From positions 1-25,509 of the forward strand of contig CAYNNP010000072.1 of assembly GCA_964398215.1 (NCBI GenBank): a stretch of DNA of 25,509 nucleotides, in the 5' to 3' direction. The stretch's first letter is position 1, and every line of letters starts with the position of its first letter. Below the pieces are notes generated by a model. It did no database searches. It was not told where the DNA came from and saw only the letters and a list, made by a program, of their open reading frames with translations. Positions 9,816 through 16,291 of this stretch are shown here, piece by piece. Source of the DNA: CAYNNP01 sp964398215 (GTDB lineage Bacteria > Planctomycetota > Planctomycetia > Pirellulales > Pirellulaceae). A program made the position numbers and the translations under genes.

Positions 9816-9862
9816 CGAGGCTCCAAATCGGCTGGCAGTTTGCCACCATCAGTGATTTTGGA
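9813..9862 (+). promoter_or_regulatory. In-frame TGA followed by a SECIS-like bulged stem-loop
   Basis: TGA at 9813-9815 is followed directly by C (TGAC, a stop context known to be leaky). Fourteen nt later a hairpin begins: GG (9830-9831), a bulged C (9832), TGGC (9833-9836), loop AGTTT (9837-9841), GCCA (9842-9845), CC (9846-9847). A lower stem pairs TCCAAATC (9822-9829) with GATTTTGGA (9854-9862), leaving one bulged T, and a 6-nt internal bulge ATCAGT (9848-9853) lies on the 3' side. The E. coli fdhF selenocysteine insertion element has an apical stem GG, bulged U, UGC, a GU-containing loop, GCA, CC, starting 11 nt after UGA. The similarity is in form, not proof, and no selenocysteine machinery gene is in the window. 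Confidence 0.35.
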
Positions 9863-10418
9863 AGTCTTGAAGATTTTGGAAGGTGAAGTGAATCTACGTG
9901 AGGAAACTCGTGTGGCTCAGCAAGCGAAGGAAGGCATTGAAGAAGAGGTTCATGCGAAAGAAGCGAATCGTTTGAGCGAAGTACAAAATGCTTTGCAGGA
10001 AAGGATTGATGCGGTGATCGATCGCATCAATGAATTGCCAGAACCAGAGCAGTTTGGCAAGGAGATTAACAAGCTGACAAAGGTTTCGCAGGTCATGGAA
10101 GAAGCGACTGGGATTTTGGCCACTCCGAACACTGGCAATGAGGCGATTGCAGCGGAGACCGAAGCGATTGAGTTGTTGCTGGAGGTCAAGCGTATCAATC
10201 CGAAAGGTGGAGGCGGGGGCGGTTCGAGTCCTGGCGGAGGAGGGCAGGGCGATACGAAAGACGCTGCCATTGCATTGTTAGGACGCGGTGCAAACGAACG
10301 CGAGCACAAGATTGCCAAGGAGATCACCCAGACGGTTGGAGAAACAGGCCGAAGCTTGCCAGAGGAATTTCGTGCCGGTTTGGATGAGTACTTCAACCGT
10401 TGGGAGCAATCGCAGTGA
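9840..10418 (+). CDS. Continuation of the large envelope protein, or a separate coiled-coil protein
   Basis: This open frame is in register with the preceding 886-codon gene, separated only by the TGA at 9813-9815 and eight further codons. As an independent gene it would have to start at TTG 9840 (192 residues) or GTG 9852 (188 residues). Neither has a ribosome binding site; the nearest GAGG is 20 nt or more away. The product is almost wholly helical and charged at residues 1-110, then has a Gly/Ser-rich linker (about 124-136) and ends with LPEEFRAGLDEYFNRWEQ. There is no signal peptide or membrane segment, which would strand it in the cytoplasm although the preceding protein's matching C-terminal part is probably outside. 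This favours its being the C-terminal domain of the upstream protein, by recoding or after a recent split. The frame is surely coding; how it is reached is uncertain. Confidence 0.7.
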   Translation: MPPSVILEVLKILEGEVNLREETRVAQQAKEGIEEEVHAKEANRLSEVQNALQERIDAVIDRINELPEPEQFGKEINKLTKVSQVMEEATGILATPNTGNEAIAAETEAIELLLEVKRINPKGGGGGGSSPGGGGQGDTKDAAIALLGRGANEREHKIAKEITQTVGETGRSLPEEFRAGLDEYFNRWEQSQ

Positions 10419-11212
10419 TTCGTTGTCTTTGTAGTCTCGGTTTTTTGTTGCTTACGTTTGCGGTTGCCCACGCGCAAGGTGATGTAGCGGTTGATGTTGT
10501 TGAGGTCTTGGAGGAGGTTGAATTTGCAGACAATGTTCAGTTTGCAGTTCAGGCTGGGCCACAACAACGTCAATTAGTAAAGCTGCAAACGTTTGCGAAG
10601 GTCGAATGCGCGTTTGTTCGACGGGTTTGCAAATTAACGAAAGAGCAGACCAAGTCGCTTTCCGAGATCGATGACAAGTGGGTTGAGAAAGCCACCAAGG
10701 CACCCGTGAAGAAAGTCAAAGGTGCTGCGGTTCGTATGCAAGAGCCAGGCCTGATCGGCCGGTTTTTTGGCGCTCAACCAGTAGCTGTTCCAGTTAGAAA
10801 CGGAGCCGTGCCAATCAAAGAGGAATCGGTTCGAGCCAAAGTGGTAGAGCATATCGAGAGTTTTCTAGATGAAAAGCAAAAGAAGGATTACACCAAGGCT
10901 CGCGAGCAACGCGAAGAATCGTTAGCCATGACGATGGCGTCTGCCATGGTTGAGAGTCTTGATTCACGTCTGGCGTTTACGGATGAACAACGCAAGCAGC
11001 TAAAAACTGACATGCTTCCGTGGATGAAGAAGAATATGAACGTTCGGGTCGACATGTTCTTTAATGGGAATGACTATTATCCCGACATTCCGACTGCCTA
11101 TTTGAAGTCGTTGACAGCAGAGCAGAAGCAAGTTTTTAGTGGACTGCAACGGTATATATGGACTGACGAGAACTTTCAGGATGGCCAAGAACCGATTGTC
11201 ATTAAGCGGTAA
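10415..11212 (+). CDS. Secreted helical protein with repeated xTxEQ motifs
   Basis: I do not recognise a named family. GTG 10415 is chosen because it forms a GTGA overlap with the preceding stop and gives an ideal signal peptide (MIRCLCSLGFLLLTFAVAHA, cleavage before QGD). A longer TTG start at 10400 adds only five residues. The mature protein (about 245 residues) is highly charged and mostly helical. It carries LTKEQ (74-78), FTDEQ (188-192) and LTAEQ (233-237), the short motif that begins helices in Spy/CpxP-like and related periplasmic proteins and is frequent in planctomycete secreted proteins. Its architecture resembles the next gene's product, so the two may be distant paralogues. It is likely periplasmic and part of the MoxR/VWA system by operon context. 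Confidence 0.8.
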   Translation: MIRCLCSLGFLLLTFAVAHAQGDVAVDVVEVLEEVEFADNVQFAVQAGPQQRQLVKLQTFAKVECAFVRRVCKLTKEQTKSLSEIDDKWVEKATKAPVKKVKGAAVRMQEPGLIGRFFGAQPVAVPVRNGAVPIKEESVRAKVVEHIESFLDEKQKKDYTKAREQREESLAMTMASAMVESLDSRLAFTDEQRKQLKTDMLPWMKKNMNVRVDMFFNGNDYYPDIPTAYLKSLTAEQKQVFSGLQRYIWTDENFQDGQEPIVIKR

Positions 11213-11968
11213 ATGATGCGTCTTAAGCAACTTCTTTTTTTGATTTTCTTTTACCTGACGATTTGCCCATTGGCTTTTGGCCAGGAGCAAGATTGGGTCC
11301 GTATGTGGGCGTTGAACGGACGCACGGAACAGGAAGTGGCCAAGCGTTTGAAGCTTGAGTATCAGACAACCCTGACTCAGATGAAACGTGTTTTCGATCT
11401 AGAGGAACCACAGGAAAAGAAGTTGGTGACGGCTGCTGAGGGTGATATCAAACGGTTCTTGAGAGACGTTGCTCGAATTCGGGACGAATTGAAAGAAAAG
11501 AAGTTGAACGTCAATAACAATAATAATAATAACGTCCAAGAGGCGTGGAATATCGTTCAGCCTTTGTCCACTCGGATTCAAAAAGGACTATTCAAAGAAA
11601 ATTCGCTTTTCAAAAAGGTTACGAAGTCCACGCTCAACAAAGAGCAGCGGGAGTCATACGATGCCGAAGTTGAAAAGAGTCGCAAGCGGCGATGGAATGT
11701 TTTGACTCGAGTCAACGTTTCACAGATTGAGAAATCGATGCCGTTGTTGGAAGAACAGCGCGAGAAACTGTTGGCGTTGTTGGATGCCGTTGAAATCAAG
11801 ACGAAGGGAAAGCGGCAATGGCAGCCTCATATGAATGGATACGTTGGATTCTTGCGACTGACGAAAATTGAGGATGAGGAACTGGAAAAGTTTCTGGATA
11901 AAGAGCAAATGGCGGTGATCGAAGAGTATCGCAATCGATATCGCGGTTGGGGAAATTGGTTGGAGTAA
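11213..11968 (+). CDS. Secreted helical protein with poly-Asn tract
   Basis: No named family is recognised. The N-terminus (MMRLKQLLFLIFFYLTICPLAFG, cleavage before QEQ) is a signal peptide. The ATG follows the previous stop directly (TAAATG), and a second ATG at 11216 is equally possible. The mature part (about 228 residues) is charged and helical with LNKEQ (141-145), LLEEQ (178-182) and LDKEQ (228-232), echoing the motif spacing of the preceding gene. A run of seven Asn at about 101-107 comes from an AAT/AAC microsatellite. A role as a periplasmic partner of the operon is inferred from position only. Confidence 0.8.
   Translation: MMRLKQLLFLIFFYLTICPLAFGQEQDWVRMWALNGRTEQEVAKRLKLEYQTTLTQMKRVFDLEEPQEKKLVTAAEGDIKRFLRDVARIRDELKEKKLNVNNNNNNNVQEAWNIVQPLSTRIQKGLFKENSLFKKVTKSTLNKEQRESYDAEVEKSRKRRWNVLTRVNVSQIEKSMPLLEEQREKLLALLDAVEIKTKGKRQWQPHMNGYVGFLRLTKIEDEELEKFLDKEQMAVIEEYRNRYRGWGNWLE
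11513..11533 (+). repeat. AAT/AAC trinucleotide microsatellite inside a gene
   Basis: Seven consecutive Asn codons (AAT or AAC) are flanked on both sides by the hexamer AACGTC (11507-11512 and 11531-11536). The pattern suggests replication slippage or a small duplication. Length changes here would keep the reading frame and only alter the length of an Asn run between two predicted helices of the secreted product. Confidence 0.7.
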
Positions 11969-11972
11969 TAGC

Positions 11973-13007
11973 ATGAAAATCCCAAGGCTGATACCTGTTG
12001 TTGCCGTTTTGATTGCGGCGACGGTCTCCGGCGCTCAAGAGTTCGCGATGCCACAAGGCGATGTGATCTCCCGTGAAGTGCGCGAGATGTATGATCGCGG
12101 CTTGCAGTATTTGGTCAAAACACAGACTGATGATGGGACCTGGCAATCTGGCGGTGAGCGAGGTGCTGGAACGACGGGGCTTGCACTACTTGCGATGTTG
12201 GCGTCAGGAGAAGACCCTAACTTTGGGCCTTACTCATCAGCGATTCGGAAATCGGTTCGTCACATCATCAAGTCCCAGCCCAAGACGACGGGATACATGG
12301 GACCCAGCATGTACCACCATGGCTTCGCACTGCTCGCGCTTGCGGAAGCTTATGGGACGATGGATGAGACGGATTTGTGGGCCGGCAATTCGCATGCAAA
12401 TCAGCGTAGTATTGGAGAGGCGTTGGAGTTAGGAGTGCGATGCGCGATCACATCACAGAAGAAGAATCCCTTTGGCGCATGGCGTTATTCACCAAGTGCA
12501 CGGGATGCTGATACCTCGGTTGCCGGTGCGGTAACGATGGGGCTTTTGGCGGCCAGAAATGCTGGGATTGAAGTACCAGACGAATCGATCAACAAGGCGA
12601 TCAAGTACTTTGCAAGTATGACTGGATCAAGCGGGATTGTTGGTTACTCGGGCGGTCTGAATGGGTTTGGCCAATCGATCGCGCGGTCCAGTATCGCATG
12701 CTTGGTGTTTTCCATCGCCAAGCGAAAAGATTTAAAGCAATACAAAGCAGTTTCAAAGTACGTGACAACCAACTTGACGGAGCAATCGGGTTGGGTTGAG
12801 TATGCGAGGTACTACCAGGCGCAAGCGCTTTTCCAAGCCGACATCAAGGCTTGGGAGAAGTGGAATCGCACACTCATTCGCCAACTCAAGGCGAAGCAAA
12901 ACGATGATGGTAGTTTCCAAGGAGACTTGGGGGCTAGTAATACGACGTCGATGGCATTGCTGGCGCTGGCGTTGAACTATCGATTCTTGCCGATATACGA
13001 GCGATAA
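11973..13007 (+). CDS. Secreted terpene-cyclase-fold (prenyltransferase/squalene-oxidase repeat) protein
   Basis: This is a 344-residue protein with a signal peptide (residues 1-20, cleavage near SGAQ) and the repeat pattern of alpha/alpha-toroid proteins such as prenyltransferase/squalene oxidase repeats: DGTWQSG (54-60), FGAWRYSP (167-174) and DGSFQGD (312-318), each at the end of a helix pair, plus helices rich in GLALLAML and SMALLALAL. The DxDD acid motif of squalene-hopene cyclase is not seen, and the protein is about half that enzyme's length and exported. It is therefore probably not a hopene cyclase but a toroid binding protein, as is common in planctomycete MoxR/VWA loci. It starts 4 nt after the previous stop and ends 2 nt before the next start. 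Confidence 0.85.
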   Translation: MKIPRLIPVVAVLIAATVSGAQEFAMPQGDVISREVREMYDRGLQYLVKTQTDDGTWQSGGERGAGTTGLALLAMLASGEDPNFGPYSSAIRKSVRHIIKSQPKTTGYMGPSMYHHGFALLALAEAYGTMDETDLWAGNSHANQRSIGEALELGVRCAITSQKKNPFGAWRYSPSARDADTSVAGAVTMGLLAARNAGIEVPDESINKAIKYFASMTGSSGIVGYSGGLNGFGQSIARSSIACLVFSIAKRKDLKQYKAVSKYVTTNLTEQSGWVEYARYYQAQALFQADIKAWEKWNRTLIRQLKAKQNDDGSFQGDLGASNTTSMALLALALNYRFLPIYER

Positions 13008-13009
13008 GA

Positions 13010-16000
13010 ATGGCTAAATTTATGATCTACAGAATCGCCACGTTGTTGGTGCTGTTCGGTTTCGTTTCGCACGCAATCGCCGAATCGCCACCGATGCGTC
13101 TGTGGCTCAAGAATGGTAGCTACGTGAAGGGCAATTTCGTACCAGGTGCCAGTGAAGGCTACCTTGGATTTCGAAGTAAGTTGTTTCGCGAACCAATTCA
13201 GTTTGACTTGCGTGCCATTCGTAGCGTAGCCGGCGATACTCGAAGCGATGACCAACTATCGGGGCACTTTTTCCTGCTTGCTGGCGGCACACGAATCGGT
13301 GGCGAATTGAAGTCTTGGGATGAAGATTCGATCGTCATCCAGTCGCCAACGCTGGGCAAAGTGCGTTTGGATCGCTCCATGTTACGCCTGATTGAAGCAG
13401 CAGAGGATGGTGGCAAACGGATTTATTCGGGACCACGATCGATTGACGATTGGGAAATATTGGACAACACGGCCAACTGGGAGTTCGCTGCAGGTTCATT
13501 GACAGCTTTGAATAAGCAGTCGCGTGCGGTTGGCGATGTCGATTTGCCAGAAAAATTTCGTTTGAATCTGTCAATGTCCTGGGAAGGGCGAGCGGATTTT
13601 GTGCTTTCACTTGGTGCGAATAAGCCAAAGAAGCGCCCAAAGGAAGTCAAAGCGAATCGGCCTGTACCTGTAGCACCTGCTAGCCAAACGAACGCGGCGG
13701 TGCGTTTAGAAATGTGGGATGCACAATTGGCGGTGGTTCGTGAGATCGGTAATCTTGCGGACATTGCTGTCTTGCCGCTTGATGACGATTCATCAAGATT
13801 TGAATTGACGATTTATGTTGATCAGACGGCTGGTTTGGTAGCTGTTTTTTCGACTCGCGGACGTTTGCTTGAAAAGATTCAAGTTGCCGAAGAAAAGGGT
13901 GATTCACGTCGGTTCGCGATGCTGGAGAATCATGGGCGAAAGGTTAGTTTGGACAAGTTCGATGTGTTTTCATGGGACGGTCACTTACCTAATTCAACGG
14001 AATACCCTGAAGGCTATGTCTTGGACACCGATGAAAAGGTGATTCGCGGTGAGATCACTGGATTTGATGCCAAGCAATCTACACTGAATTTGGTCGACCT
14101 TGACGGAGAGGAACAAACGTTACCACTCAAAAACTTGCGACGGGTGGTGATATCGAAAAACAAGGATGACGATGGGGCAGGGCAGGGCGGTGATGATTCG
14201 CAACCCGACAACAAGGAGGATGTGAAATCGTCAGATGATGAACAGGATAAAGCTGACCAGCCGGCCAAAGCAGATGAAGATGATGATGAAGAGGCAGCGT
14301 CTGGCGAAGACACGGCAGATGAAGCTGATGAACCTGCTGCAGAGAACAAAGAAGCAGCACAAGCCAACGCAGTGCCAGCTGATCCGGCTCGCTTGATCGA
14401 AGTGGAGTTCAGAGACAGCAGCCGGCTAATCGGTTACTTGACAGACAGTGCAAACAAAGAGTTTGTGTTTCTTGCGGATGGAATACTCGGTGAAGTCAAG
14501 TGTGATGTCGAGCAGTTGGTGTCGTTCATTGGATCCGAAAAAGAATACGATGGCGATAAGGTTTCTGGAGTCAAAGGAACGCTTGAAACGGACGACACAA
14601 GATTGATTGGGAGCTTGGTGGAAAATCCAGAGCCCGTTGATAACGTCGTGATGTTGTGGAAACCATGGTCTGCTAAGAAAGCGGTATCGATCGCCGCAGA
14701 TGCCAATGGACGGATTCAGTATGTCAAGCGACGAGCTCGTGTGAGTGCTACTACTGCGCCAACTCCGCAAAATAGAGTCATCGTGCAGCAACGCCAGGCT
14801 GGTTTGGGTCAACTTTTGGGAGGCATCTTTGGCGGTGGTGAAGCAGCTGTTGGTGGGCCAGCGAAAGTAAAGAAGCCAGCTGCCAGTAAAAAGCAGCTTG
14901 CGCAATATGAAATCGTTTTTCGGTCTGGTGATTCGGTCGACGGCGCTGTGACAATGATTGACGAAAAAGGTGTTCACATCCAGTCGGACGAAACATCAAC
15001 TAAGTTTGTTTCGCACGACCAACTGGATTCAGTGGCATTGATGAAGTCGGTGTCGCGAATCAAGTACACCGAACAAAAGATGAAGCGTTTGATGACGATT
15101 CCGCGCAGTATGCGCGACGATCCGCCATCACATTTGTTCCTGGCAAAAAATGGTGACTATCTACGTGGCCGTCTCATTTCGTTGAGTGACGATATCGCGA
15201 AGGTCGAAGTCAGATTGGCGATCAAAGAAATACCTCGCGACAACATTTCGAGGGTCATTTGGTTGCACGAACGACCGTGGTTGGACGAAAAAAAGGGAGC
15301 TGTTCAAGAGCAAGCTGAACCAGAGGCGAGTGGCGTGTTTTTGGTACATGCTGTGCGAAGCGACAAGCGTGGCGTTACTTTCGTACCAACAAAGGTCGAA
15401 AATGGGCGTCTGGCTGGCACCAGTGATTTACTTGGACAGTGCAGTGTCGGTCTTGATGGCATCAATGCGTTGTTGTTTGGAACGGAAGTCGGCAAGGAGG
15501 CACTTGCGCTGCGAAAGGAATCTTGGACTTTGTCGCTGGCGACTCTACCCAAGGTCTATCAGGAATCCGAAGAAGACGGTGATGGTAGCGGACAGCTAGG
15601 CGTTCCATCTGAATTGATTGGTCGCAACGCACCTAGTATCAAACTGAAAACGATTGACGGAAAGAACTTTGACTTGGCGAAATGGAAAGGCAAAGTCGTC
15701 GTCTTGGACTTTTGGGCTAGTTGGTGTGGTCCTTGCATCGCAATGATGCCAGACTTGGAGAAAGTCGTTGAAGAGTTCGACGAGAAAGATGTGCAGTTGG
15801 TAACGGTCAATCAGCAAGACTCGGTCGACCGGGCGGGAATCGCGCTCAAACGCATGGGCATTGAACCAATGGTGTTGATGGATGTCGATGCCGAAGCAGC
15901 AGCCTTTTACGACGTCAAGGCGATTCCGCAGACAGTGATCATCGATCAGGAAGGCGTGATCTCTCATTTGTTTGTTGGCGGTGGCAAAAAGAATCTTGCT

Positions 16001-16048
16001 CAGATCAAAGCCGCTTTGACGAATCTAGTCAAAGGCGAAGAATTCTAG
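13010..16048 (+). CDS. Secreted multi-domain protein with C-terminal TlpA-type thioredoxin domain
   Basis: This 1012-residue exported protein has a signal peptide with hydrophobic core at about 8-20 and probable cleavage near AIAES; ATG 13022 is an alternative start. It contains several beta modules of about 45 residues built on the pattern hydrophobic-NG(D/S)-x-hydrophobic-x-G, at about 30-73, 88-128, 337-383, 462-507, 632-680, 708-752 and possibly 776-825. A possible jelly-roll-like section lies at about 140-330 and a very acidic Asp/Glu/Ala stretch at about 383-456. The last 150 residues are a TlpA/ResA-like domain with WCGPC (C906, C909) and the cis-Pro motif AIPQT. The thioredoxin part should carry out thiol-disulfide exchange outside the cytoplasm. 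It is the last gene of the operon. TlpA family members are usually 150-200 residues, so the N-terminal 860 residues are a large addition. Confidence 0.88.
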   Translation: MAKFMIYRIATLLVLFGFVSHAIAESPPMRLWLKNGSYVKGNFVPGASEGYLGFRSKLFREPIQFDLRAIRSVAGDTRSDDQLSGHFFLLAGGTRIGGELKSWDEDSIVIQSPTLGKVRLDRSMLRLIEAAEDGGKRIYSGPRSIDDWEILDNTANWEFAAGSLTALNKQSRAVGDVDLPEKFRLNLSMSWEGRADFVLSLGANKPKKRPKEVKANRPVPVAPASQTNAAVRLEMWDAQLAVVREIGNLADIAVLPLDDDSSRFELTIYVDQTAGLVAVFSTRGRLLEKIQVAEEKGDSRRFAMLENHGRKVSLDKFDVFSWDGHLPNSTEYPEGYVLDTDEKVIRGEITGFDAKQSTLNLVDLDGEEQTLPLKNLRRVVISKNKDDDGAGQGGDDSQPDNKEDVKSSDDEQDKADQPAKADEDDDEEAASGEDTADEADEPAAENKEAAQANAVPADPARLIEVEFRDSSRLIGYLTDSANKEFVFLADGILGEVKCDVEQLVSFIGSEKEYDGDKVSGVKGTLETDDTRLIGSLVENPEPVDNVVMLWKPWSAKKAVSIAADANGRIQYVKRRARVSATTAPTPQNRVIVQQRQAGLGQLLGGIFGGGEAAVGGPAKVKKPAASKKQLAQYEIVFRSGDSVDGAVTMIDEKGVHIQSDETSTKFVSHDQLDSVALMKSVSRIKYTEQKMKRLMTIPRSMRDDPPSHLFLAKNGDYLRGRLISLSDDIAKVEVRLAIKEIPRDNISRVIWLHERPWLDEKKGAVQEQAEPEASGVFLVHAVRSDKRGVTFVPTKVENGRLAGTSDLLGQCSVGLDGINALLFGTEVGKEALALRKESWTLSLATLPKVYQESEEDGDGSGQLGVPSELIGRNAPSIKLKTIDGKNFDLAKWKGKVVVLDFWASWCGPCIAMMPDLEKVVEEFDEKDVQLVTVNQQDSVDRAGIALKRMGIEPMVLMDVDAEAAAFYDVKAIPQTVIIDQEGVISHLFVGGGKKNLAQIKAALTNLVKGEEF

Positions 16049-16064
16049 GGTCGCTAAACCCCTT

Positions 16065-16127
16065 GTAGCTGGATTCGCCAGAATTCAGGCCGGTTGGTGA
16101 AAACCGAAGTCTGGTGACTCCGGCTAC
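16065..16127. repeat. REP-like long imperfect palindrome
   Basis: Two 22-nt arms (16065-16086, starting GTAGCTGGATTC, and 16106-16127, ending ACTCCGGCTAC) are inverted copies with 18 of 22 identities, and 20 of 22 positions can pair as RNA with G-U. An inner stem CGGTT / AACCG (16091-16095 / 16102-16106) sits within the loop. It lies 16 nt after the last stop of the long operon and before the sulfatase gene. Such dispersed intergenic palindromes are, from memory, frequent in Rhodopirellula-type genomes. It may act in transcription termination or mRNA 3'-end protection. Only this copy is clear in the window. Confidence 0.75.
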
Positions 16128-16184
16128 GCCCTGAGTCCCAATTCTAAATCTGATTCAGGGAACGATCTGGCGTATCGGTTTGAC

Positions 16185-16204
16185 GCGAATCCCACAAGAT
16201 TCGC
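16185..16204. repeat. Perfect 7-bp inverted repeat upstream of the sulfatase gene
   Basis: GCGAATC (16185-16191) and GATTCGC (16198-16204) are separated by CCACAA, about 90 bp before the sulfatase start. There is no T-run, so it is not a standard terminator. It could be an operator or a minor repeat. A hairpin with a similar CCACAAG centre is at 20315-20330. No clear promoter hexamers were found between it and the gene. Confidence 0.4.
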
Positions 16205-16291
16205 CTCGGTACAGTCATCGATGAATGTCTGGGCTAAGATGTCAGAGTGAATGTACTGAAATCGGTCCAATCAACCAGAATTGAAATCATC

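Noticed and set aside
16247..16291. GTG 16247 as the sulfatase start
   Set aside because: Adds 15 residues with charged positions before the signal peptide. ATG 16292 gives a more normal leader, though with no clear ribosome binding site for either.
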